33,203 nucleotides of DNA from Dehalococcoidales bacterium. GTDB lineage: Bacteria > Chloroflexota > Dehalococcoidia > Dehalococcoidales > GCA-2688105. Of this stretch, positions 1-5,726 are shown in pieces (positions within the stretch are counted from its first letter, which is position 1; the number at the start of each line of letters is the position of its first letter). The notes beneath the pieces are model-generated. The model worked only from the letters and a program-made list of their open reading frames with translations, was not told the origin of the DNA and ran no database searches. The stretch is from assembly GCA_030640255.1 (NCBI GenBank), contig DAOWJS010000103.1:1-33203 (forward strand), given 5' to 3'. The position numbers and the translations under genes are program-made.

Positions 1-14
1 AAAGGAGGAGTAAA

Positions 15-1349
15 ATGAGAAAGATTGATGTAAGGATTATAGGGGGAAGTGCTGCTGGCATTGAGGCAGCGATTATTGCCCAACAACAGTACCCTTCTAA
101 GAAGGTTATTGTTGTTCGAAGGGAAGAAAAGACTCTTGTTCCCTGTGGTATCCCTTATATTATGGGAACTTTGGGGTCTGCAGAGGAGGATGTGATACCT
201 ACCGCCCTTTTAGGCGATGTCGAGTTAATAGTTGATGAGGTTACTTCCATTAATAGGGAAGCGAAGAGTATAACTACCACTGGAGGCAAGACTATTGGCT
301 ATGACAGGCTGGTACTGGCTACAGGCTCACGGCCAACGGTACCTCCCATACCAGGTGCTGATTTGGAGAATGTCTTTACCATCAGAAAGGAGATAGATTA
401 TCTCCAGAAACTGAAGGAGGCTTTAAAGCAGGCTAAGGATGTAGTCATCGTTGGTGGTGGCTTCATCGGGGCCGAATTTGCCGATGAGTGCCGCAAGATG
501 GGAGTTAATGTAACCATTATTGAATTACTAGATCACTGTCTCATGTTAAACTGTGATGAGGATTTATGCATCCGAATTGAGGACAAGATGAGAGAAGTTG
601 GGGTACAAGTGAATACTATGTGCCGGGTAAAATCAATTGTTGGCGATAAGAAAGTTGAGCATGTGGAGTGTGATAAAGGGCTGCGTTTTAAAGCAGGCGT
701 AGTAATTCTAGCCATAGGTGTAGTGCCCAACACTGAGCTGGCTCATGATGCCGGATTGAAGATTGGTGAACAGAGAGGCATATGGGTTGACCAGTATATG
801 ATAACCAGTGACCCTAATATCTTTGCCATCGGTGATTGTGCTGAGAAGTTCTGCTTCTTCACCGGTAAACCCACGGCCACCCGTCTTGCCTCAGTAGCTA
901 CCAGAGAGGCTAGAATCGCTGGGGCTAATCTCTTCCAGACACGGCGGCGTAGAAACCGGGGCACCATAGGTGTATTCGGGACTATGATTACTGATACTGC
1001 CATGGGAGTAGCCGGGCTCACTGAGAGAGCAGCCAAGAATTTAGGCTTTGATTTAGTTACCGGAGAAGCAGCCGCGATGGACAAGCATCCCGGAGCAATG
1101 CCAGGTGCTAGAGAACTGCGTGTCAAGCTTATCTTTGACCGAAGTTCAGGGAAAATGATAGGTGGTGAGGCCTGTGGAGGCATAACTGCAGGTGAGATTG
1201 CCAATGTCATGGCTCAAGCTATCGCTGGTGGAATGACAGCAGATGAGATAGCTGCTGCCCAGATAGGCACCCACCCTGCGCTGACAGCATCACCATTAGT
1301 TTATCAGATTGTAAATGCCGCTGAAGAGGCTGTAGTGAAGCTACGTTAA
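15..1349 (+). CDS. FAD-dependent pyridine nucleotide-disulfide oxidoreductase, CoA-disulfide reductase / NADH oxidase-like
   Basis: A 444-residue flavoprotein of the class that reduces CoA disulfide, persulfide/polysulfide or O2 with NAD(P)H. Seen: an N-terminal FAD dinucleotide-binding motif (GGSAAG, residues 10-15), a single redox cysteine in VPCGIPY (C44) as in CoA-disulfide reductases and NADH oxidases, an NAD(P)-binding GGGFIG motif near residue 147, the second FAD motif IFAIGDC near 268-274, and a C-terminal dimerisation domain. There is no C-terminal rhodanese domain. The start is fixed by a strong AAAGGAGG at 1-8. It is the first visible gene of a Fe-S/Mo cofactor operon, 14 nt ahead of the zinc-ribbon gene, so a role in supplying or managing sulfur or thiol redox for cluster assembly is plausible but inferred. 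The exact substrate cannot be told from sequence. Confidence 0.85.
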   Translation: MRKIDVRIIGGSAAGIEAAIIAQQQYPSKKVIVVRREEKTLVPCGIPYIMGTLGSAEEDVIPTALLGDVELIVDEVTSINREAKSITTTGGKTIGYDRLVLATGSRPTVPPIPGADLENVFTIRKEIDYLQKLKEALKQAKDVVIVGGGFIGAEFADECRKMGVNVTIIELLDHCLMLNCDEDLCIRIEDKMREVGVQVNTMCRVKSIVGDKKVEHVECDKGLRFKAGVVILAIGVVPNTELAHDAGLKIGEQRGIWVDQYMITSDPNIFAIGDCAEKFCFFTGKPTATRLASVATREARIAGANLFQTRRRRNRGTIGVFGTMITDTAMGVAGLTERAAKNLGFDLVTGEAAAMDKHPGAMPGARELRVKLIFDRSSGKMIGGEACGGITAGEIANVMAQAIAGGMTADEIAAAQIGTHPALTASPLVYQIVNAAEEAVVKLR

Positions 1350-1363
1350 GGAGGAGGAAAGCT

Positions 1364-1642
1364 ATGCCAATTTATGACTTCAGGTGCCGGGAGTGTGGCA
1401 GAGTCTTGAAGATATTTCTTCGTGATACCAATCAGATGGCTCGCTGCTCTGGCTGTGGGAGTGATAATATGGAGAGGCTTTTCTCAACATCCTATATGAT
1501 AAAGATGAATGCTTCAGCGCCAGGTACCACCTGCTGCGGCAGAACCGAGCGCTGTGAAACGCCCCCTGCTCTACAGAGGGCGTATGCCGCAGAGAGTAAA
1601 GGCATATATATGCAGATATTAGCTCAGGAGGTCTATAAATGA
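1364..1642 (+). CDS. FmdB-family zinc-ribbon protein
   Basis: A 92-residue protein beginning with the typical FmdB/putative regulatory zinc ribbon: MPIYDFRC followed by paired cysteines C8-x2-C11 and C28-x2-C31, which would bind one zinc or iron. After the ribbon (about residue 40) the tail adds a second cysteine cluster (TTCCGRTERC, near residues 58-67) not needed for the ribbon. The stop overlaps the next start (ATGA at 1639-1642), so translation is probably coupled. It has a GGAGGA ribosome site at about 1350-1355. The family's biochemical role is poorly defined; the operon context points to metal or cluster handling. This is family knowledge plus inference, not a demonstrated function. 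Confidence 0.8.
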   Translation: MPIYDFRCRECGRVLKIFLRDTNQMARCSGCGSDNMERLFSTSYMIKMNASAPGTTCCGRTERCETPPALQRAYAAESKGIYMQILAQEVYK

Positions 1643-1977
1643 GGTATGCAATACCAGTAAGTAGCGGCGGGCTATCAGCACACTTTGGTCACTGCGAGCA
1701 TTTCGCTTTGATTGACGTTGATGAAGAAAAAAAGAAAGTTTTGGGAAAGGAGCTTGTCCCCTCACCGGGGCACCAGCCTGGACTTCTCCCCCAATGGCTG
1801 GCTGAGCAGGGAGTCTCAGTGGTGATTGCTGGTGGGATGGGCTCCCGTGCTCAGAGCCTTTTTAACCAAAACCACATCGGCGTTGTCATTGGCGCTCTTG
1901 AGAGCGACCCGGAGAAGGCAGTCTTGAATTATCTGAATGGCATGCTGGCTATTGGGGATAATATATGTGACCACTAG
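1639..1977 (+). CDS. NifX/NifB-type dinitrogenase iron-molybdenum cofactor-binding domain protein
   Basis: A 112-residue single-domain protein of the COG1433 / NifX-NafY-C-terminal NifB family. Seen: an N-terminal strand (MRYAIPVSSGG), then the FGHCEHFALIDVD segment, and the glycine-rich VVIAGGMGSRAQSLF stretch typical of the fold. Known members bind metal-sulfur clusters (FeMo-co precursors, or the Mo-Cu cluster of ORP). No nitrogenase genes are visible, so this is not evidence for nitrogen fixation. It overlaps the zinc-ribbon gene by 4 nt and precedes the Mrp ATPase by 27 nt, an arrangement reminiscent of the ORP/Mrp clusters of anaerobes. The likely role is as a cluster carrier or chaperone. 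Confidence 0.8.
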   Translation: MRYAIPVSSGGLSAHFGHCEHFALIDVDEEKKKVLGKELVPSPGHQPGLLPQWLAEQGVSVVIAGGMGSRAQSLFNQNHIGVVIGALESDPEKAVLNYLNGMLAIGDNICDH

Positions 1978-2004
1978 GACGGAAACTGAAATGGAGGAAA
2001 GCTT

Positions 2005-3009
2005 ATGGTAACTGAGGAGCAGGTAAGGGAAAGCCTGAGTCAGGTGCTGGTTCCCGGTATCAAGCGAAGTCTAGAAGCTTTGAATCTGGTTCGTAAGGTC
2101 ACTGTGTCTGACCAAGAGGTTAAGGTTACTCTGGCTTCAGCAGCGCTAAGTAGTGGTGCTCAGGACTGGGTTAAGACCAAGACGAAAGAAGTCATAGAGA
2201 AGCTACCTGAGGTAAACAAAGTAGAGGTAGAATTTATTGAGGCTAAGCCGGCAGAGCTGAACAAGATTGGCCACACCTTTGCTGTAATGAGTGGCAAGGG
2301 GGGTGTGGGTAAGTCGTTAGTAGCTAGCCTGGCGGCGGTAGTGCTAAAGCGTCAGGGTTATGAGGTGGGTATCCTTGATGCTGACATCACCGGCCCCAGT
2401 ATTCCCAAGATGTTTGGCATCACTGCCCGACCTGCTGGCAGCGAAAGTGGCATACTGCCGGTGCTGTCAAGGTCAGGCATAGCGGTGATGTCCATCAATC
2501 TTCTTCTACCCAGCGAGGATGATGCCGTTATCTGGCGTGGACCCCTGATTGGGAAAACAATTACCCAGTTTGGGGAAGATGTACTCTGGGGCAAACTTGA
2601 TTATCTAATTATAGACCTGCCTCCGGGCACAGCTGACGCCCCACTTACTGTAATGCAATCATTCTCGGTATCAGGGGTTATTATCGTTTTCACCCCTCAA
2701 GACCTAGTTGAGATGATAGTTAGAAAGGCAATAAACATGACTCAAAAAATGGGAAAACCTATCCTGGGTGTGGTGGAGAATATGAGCTATTTATATGTAC
2801 CTGAAATAGATAAAAAAATTGAACTCTTTGGTAAAAGTCACGGAGAGGAAATGGCACAAGCAGCCCATGCTCCGCTTTTGGGACAACTACCAATAGACCC
2901 AGAGTTGGCTAAGCTGTGTGATGAGGGAAATATTGAGCGTTATGATGCTGAAATTATGAATAGCTTCAGTAAGTCTCTTTCCGAAGCGATATCAGCTAAG
3001 GCAGGCTGA
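2005..3009 (+). CDS. mrp: Mrp/ApbC-type P-loop Fe-S carrier ATPase lacking the CxxC cluster motif
   Basis: A 334-residue protein with an N-terminal DUF59/MIP18 domain (about 1-85) followed by a MinD/Mrp ATPase domain. The deviant Walker A KGGVGKS is at residues 98-104, Walker B-like LIIDLPPGT is near 201-209, and the conserved GVVENMSY ends at 262. In ApbC/Mrp/NBP35 relatives ENMSY is followed closely by a CPxC pair that bridges a 4Fe-4S cluster between subunits; here the residues are LYVPEIDKK (263-271) with no cysteine. ATPase function looks intact, but cluster binding at the usual site should be absent. The ribosome site GGAGG lies at about 1992-1996. It sits between the NifX-like and NifU-like genes. 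Confidence 0.9.
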   Translation: MVTEEQVRESLSQVLVPGIKRSLEALNLVRKVTVSDQEVKVTLASAALSSGAQDWVKTKTKEVIEKLPEVNKVEVEFIEAKPAELNKIGHTFAVMSGKGGVGKSLVASLAAVVLKRQGYEVGILDADITGPSIPKMFGITARPAGSESGILPVLSRSGIAVMSINLLLPSEDDAVIWRGPLIGKTITQFGEDVLWGKLDYLIIDLPPGTADAPLTVMQSFSVSGVIIVFTPQDLVEMIVRKAINMTQKMGKPILGVVENMSYLYVPEIDKKIELFGKSHGEEMAQAAHAPLLGQLPIDPELAKLCDEGNIERYDAEIMNSFSKSLSEAISAKAG

Positions 3010-3025
3010 TACAGGAGGCAATGCC

Positions 3026-3475
3026 ATGACTTCATCATGGGAGCAGTTTGAAGAACTTATCAAAGCCGAGATGAGGAAGGTCTACTCCGAGACAGCTATT
3101 GACCATTCCATGAACCCCAGAAATGTAGGCGATATGAAGGATGCCGATGGCTTTGCTAAGGTAACTGGTCCCTGTGGTGATACTATGGAGATATGGCTCA
3201 AAGTAAAGAACGGCACTGTTGCCAATGCTACTTTCATGACTGATGGCTGTGGAACCAGCATTGCCGCAGGTAGCATAGTTACTGAGCTGGCCAAGGGAAA
3301 GAGCATTAGTGAAGCCCGAAGGATTAACCAGCAGGATGTCTTAAGTGCTTTAGGCGGGCTGCCGGAGGAAAGCGAACATTGTGCTCTTCTGGCGGCAAAT
3401 ACACTGAGGGGAGCAATAAGAGATTACCTGGCGATGAAGAAGGAGCCATGGAAAAGGGCTTACCGCAAACATTAA
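3026..3475 (+). CDS. NifU/IscU-like Fe-S cluster assembly scaffold
   Basis: A 149-residue scaffold of the IscU/NifU N-terminal family. The three conserved cluster-ligand cysteines are present: C50 in GPCGD, C75 in DGCGTS and C119 in EHCA, with the adjacent aspartate retained. A leader of about 20 residues (containing EELIKAEMRKVYSETAIDH) precedes the usual start of the fold at MNPRNVG, and a basic tail (WKRAYRKH) ends the protein. It lies 16 nt downstream of mrp with GGAGG at about 3014-3018. It would assemble Fe-S clusters and hand them to a carrier such as the neighbouring Mrp protein. No cysteine desulfurase is visible in the window, so the sulfur source is unknown. Confidence 0.85.
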   Translation: MTSSWEQFEELIKAEMRKVYSETAIDHSMNPRNVGDMKDADGFAKVTGPCGDTMEIWLKVKNGTVANATFMTDGCGTSIAAGSIVTELAKGKSISEARRINQQDVLSALGGLPEESEHCALLAANTLRGAIRDYLAMKKEPWKRAYRKH

Positions 3476-3490
3476 GGAGAGGAATAGACA

Positions 3491-4138
3491 ATGCCACCCA
3501 TAGTTTCAGTCATAGGTAAATCAAAATCAGGTAAGACAACCCTTATTGAGAAGCTGATTCCAGAATTAAGGTCGCGTGGTTACCGGGTGGCTACCATCAA
3601 GCATATCCCTCAGGGCGTTAGCTTTGATGAGCCAGGTAAGGATAGCTGGCGCCACATTCAGGCAGGGAGCGAGGCTACAGCTATTAGCTCCCCGGATAAG
3701 ATTGTGATGATAAAGCCTGTTGCTCAAGATGCTAGTCTTGATGAGATAGCACGCCTCTTGGGTGAGGACTACGACATTATCTTAACTGAAGGCTTTAAGC
3801 AGGGAAATGTCCCCAAGATAGAGGCCCACCGTAAGGATGCAGGCTCACCCCTCAAAGATATTAAGAAACTTATTGGCATAGTCACCGATGAACCTCTGGA
3901 AACCAAGGCAAGGCAGTTCCCCCTAGACGGTATTAAGGACATTGCTGACCTTCTAGAGAAAGGCTTTATAAAGCCACAAGCAGAGCGGGTATCTCTTCAC
4001 GTTAATAATACGCCCATAACCTTAACCGCCTTCCCTAAGCAAATCATAAGCAATGTCCTTCTGGCTATGGCCTCCTGCCTGAAGGGGGTGGGAGAAATCA
4101 GGAATCTCCAGATTTTCTTGAAGAAGGGGCGAACATGA
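3491..4138 (+). CDS. mobB: Molybdopterin-guanine dinucleotide biosynthesis adaptor MobB
   Basis: A 215-residue P-loop GTPase of the MobB family, which assists guanylylation of molybdopterin. Walker A is GKSKSGKTT (residues 9-17); ATIKHIP and the WRHIQAGSEAT segment follow in the usual order, and TEGFKQGNVPKIEAHR is the conserved switch-like region near residue 99. From about residue 160 there is an additional C-terminal domain (SLHVNNTPITLTAF onward) beyond the minimal family length, seen by me in some anaerobe MobB proteins from memory only. It follows the NifU-like gene by 15 nt and its stop overlaps the start of the J-domain stump (ATGA, 4135-4138). No other molybdopterin genes are visible here. 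Confidence 0.85.
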   Translation: MPPIVSVIGKSKSGKTTLIEKLIPELRSRGYRVATIKHIPQGVSFDEPGKDSWRHIQAGSEATAISSPDKIVMIKPVAQDASLDEIARLLGEDYDIILTEGFKQGNVPKIEAHRKDAGSPLKDIKKLIGIVTDEPLETKARQFPLDGIKDIADLLEKGFIKPQAERVSLHVNNTPITLTAFPKQIISNVLLAMASCLKGVGEIRNLQIFLKKGRT

Positions 4139-4224
4139 GCCTGAAAGATTACTACCAGATACTTGGTGTAAGCAGAGATGCGAGTGCTGGAGATATAAAG
4201 AAAGCCTTCCGCCGCCAATGTTGA
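4135..4224 (+). pseudogene. dnaJ: Truncated J-domain (DnaJ-like) stump, 29 residues
   Basis: A short frame that begins with the ATG overlapping the mobB stop (ATGA). It reads MSLKDYYQILGVSRDAS and continues through AGDIKKAFRRQC before TGA at 4222-4224. This is the classic first two-thirds of a J domain (DYYxILGV, then IKKAFR), but it ends before the loop that should carry the HPD motif, which activates DnaK ATPase. It therefore cannot act as a co-chaperone. The downstream 28 nt run straight into the ribosome site of the radical SAM gene, so a deletion probably removed the rest. The intact overlap with mobB shows that it was a true operon member. Confidence 0.85.
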
Positions 4225-4252
4225 CAGGGCTAAGGCATGTGGAGGCAGGATA

Positions 4253-5026
4253 ATGGTAAATTCTATTATCTATGGACCGGTACCATCCTGGCGACTAGGC
4301 AGGTCACTAGGTATAGACCTTTTGTCCACCAAAGGAAAGGCCTGCTCTTTTGATTGTATCTATTGTCAGCTGGGAAGGACTACTCACCCACTGGTGGAGC
4401 GAAAGGAGTTTGTCAGCCTGGATAAGCTTGCCGAGGAACTGAAAGTAGTAAGAGACATTGCTGCCGACTATGTTACCTTCTCCGGGGTAGGAGAACCAAC
4501 ATTGGCTTCTAACCTTGGTGAGGCGATAGCGCTGGTAAGGTCAGTTTTAGAACTACCAGTGGCCGTGATCACCAATTCTTCACTAATGACCAGAGAAGAT
4601 GTGCGCCACGAGCTTGGTTTAGCTCATGTGGTGGTAGCCAAGGTGGACGCCCCAAGTGAAGAGCTGTTTCGGCAAATTAACCGGCCTTCTGTAGGATGCA
4701 GCACTCTTGATGGAATTATCCGCTCTATCCAGCTTTTCAGACAGGAATATGAAGGCAAGCTGGCTCTCCAGATGATGTTCGTTGAGGCAAATAAGAGCTA
4801 CGCACCGGAGATGGCAAACATAGCTGAACAGCTCTTACCCGATGAAGTACAGATTAACACGCCGCTACGCCCTTGTGCCGTTCCACCTCTAGCTCCTGAA
4901 GACATTAGCGCCATACGACAGGCATTCTCCAGTCTCAGGGGTGTAGTGACAGTATACCAAGCATCAAGGCCTGACGTTGTCTCTTTGAATCAGGAGGAGA
5001 CGTTACTGCGTCGGCCGGAGCTTTGA
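4253..5026 (+). CDS. Radical SAM protein (COG0731-like)
   Basis: A 257-residue radical SAM enzyme. The 4Fe-4S ligating CxxxCxxC is C31, C35, C38 in ACSFDCIYCQLG, and the SAM-contacting GE motif appears as SGVGEPT (about residues 78-84). The N-terminal context (GPVPSWRLGRSLGID) matches the COG0731 group often annotated as wyosine-like Fe-S oxidoreductases, but the reaction is unknown and bacterial members probably do something else. It starts at ATG 4253 behind GGAGG (about 4242-4246). As last gene of the metal-cofactor operon it may be a client or a maturation enzyme; this is inference. No terminator is visible after it. Confidence 0.85.
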   Translation: MVNSIIYGPVPSWRLGRSLGIDLLSTKGKACSFDCIYCQLGRTTHPLVERKEFVSLDKLAEELKVVRDIAADYVTFSGVGEPTLASNLGEAIALVRSVLELPVAVITNSSLMTREDVRHELGLAHVVVAKVDAPSEELFRQINRPSVGCSTLDGIIRSIQLFRQEYEGKLALQMMFVEANKSYAPEMANIAEQLLPDEVQINTPLRPCAVPPLAPEDISAIRQAFSSLRGVVTVYQASRPDVVSLNQEETLLRRPEL

Positions 5027-5034
5027 CCACCTAG

Positions 5035-5370
5035 GAACTAGAGCGGGCGTGACTCGAGGTTCAGAACTCTCTATCGGATAGGAAGCTTGATATCGAAGAT
5101 ATGTCGCTTACGCAGAGCTATGTGGCTGTTCTGAAGAGCTTACTGGAATCCGCTCCAATACTCGAGCAAAAAGCATACTTGAAGTCATTTGTCAGAAGTA
5201 TTGAGGTATCCAAATCTGAGGTTACTGTAAACTACTCTCTTCCGATGCCCATATCCAATACCGGTAGGGAAAGTGTTGGAGTTCTTGCTTTTAGATTGAG
5301 TGGTAGGCCGTGCAGGTCTCGAACCTGCGACACCCTGATTAAAAGTCAGGTGCTCTGCCAACTGAGCTAA
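5035..5370 (+). pseudogene. Decayed serine recombinase C-terminal remnant running into a tRNA gene
   Basis: The frame of ATG 5101 can be followed upstream to 5035, where it reads ELERA, a stop (TGA, 5053-5055), then LEVQNSLSDRKLDIEDMSL. Downstream it gives YVAVLKSLLE, EQKAYLKSFVRSIEVS and VTVNYSLPMP. This order (coiled helix, KLDIED-like segment, then the EQKAFLKSFI/IEI...V-Y-IP strand) is that of the C-terminal part of large serine recombinases; the catalytic resolvase domain is missing. The frame continues antisense through the tRNA-Lys gene and stops inside it at 5368-5370, as if the recombinase 3' end had been joined to its attachment site. It is non-functional; the family call is moderately sure. 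Confidence 0.65.
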
Positions 5371-5376
5371 CGGCCC
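5301..5376 (-). tRNA. tRNA-Lys(UUU), CCA encoded
   Basis: On the minus strand the gene reads GGGCCGU...ACGGCCU-A-CCA: a seven-pair acceptor stem (one G-U at the first pair), a D arm with GCUC...GAGC, an anticodon stem CUGA/UCAG around loop CUUUUAA, and a T arm GCAGG-UUCGAGA-CCUGC. The anticodon is UUU, for lysine. The 3' CCA is encoded (complement at 5301-5303). The length is 76 nt. The gene's 3' half is overlapped by the recombinase remnant on the other strand, consistent with use as an integration site. Confidence 0.95.
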
Positions 5377-5488
5377 GTATTTAACCTTAGTGAGTTGTCA
5401 CAGCGATACTTTGTTTATACGCTCCGATTTTAGCAAAGCTGGGATACCAATGCAAATATGACACGTTAGGGCACTGATTCTTTTTAGC

Positions 5489-5716
5489 TTATTTCCTGCC
5501 CATCTTGGTCAGGAGCCAGGAGACCCATTGCTCAATTCCCTGACCAGTGACACAAGAGACTTGAAAAATCTCTACTTTCTTGTTTATCCCCTTGATTGCT
5601 TGAGAAAAAGTCTGAATATCAAACTCCAGGTATGGCAAAAGGTCAATTACTGTCTCCTCACATCCGCCACACGAAGCACACCAATAAAAAGCAAAACAAT
5701 TTCGGGTTGTAATGCG
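5489..5716 (-). pseudogene. Chimeric relic: hydrogenase-type small subunit N-terminus joined to HypB C-terminus
   Basis: Reading the minus strand downstream of nadE, one frame gives FAFYWCASCGGCEETVIDL, then LPYLEFDIQTFSQAIKGI, then VEIFQVSCVTGQGIEQW and VSWLLTKMGRK before TAA (complement 5489-5491). The first part resembles the start of the NiFe-hydrogenase/complex I 20-kDa small-subunit family, where the paired cysteines ligate the proximal 4Fe-4S cluster. The second closely follows the C-terminus of HypB, the nickel-inserting GTPase (DLLPYLNFD ... ISA-SGEG-DQWLNWL in the E. coli protein, from memory). The two meet at a shared I-D-L. There is no start codon or ribosome site, so this is a deletion scar and not a gene. 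Bases 5377-5488 hold nothing else I recognise. Confidence 0.75.
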
Positions 5717-5726
5717 GAGGAGGGGG

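Noticed and set aside
1639..1977. Evidence for nitrogen fixation
   Set aside because: A NifX-like domain and a NifU-like scaffold occur in many non-fixing anaerobes; no nifH, nifD, nifK, nifE or nifN is present in the window.
5281..5370. Apparent protein tail RPCRSRTCDTLIKSQVLCQLS
   Set aside because: This is the well-known artefact of translating a tRNA-Lys gene on the opposite strand; the tRNA fold is clear. Only the upstream part has recombinase character.
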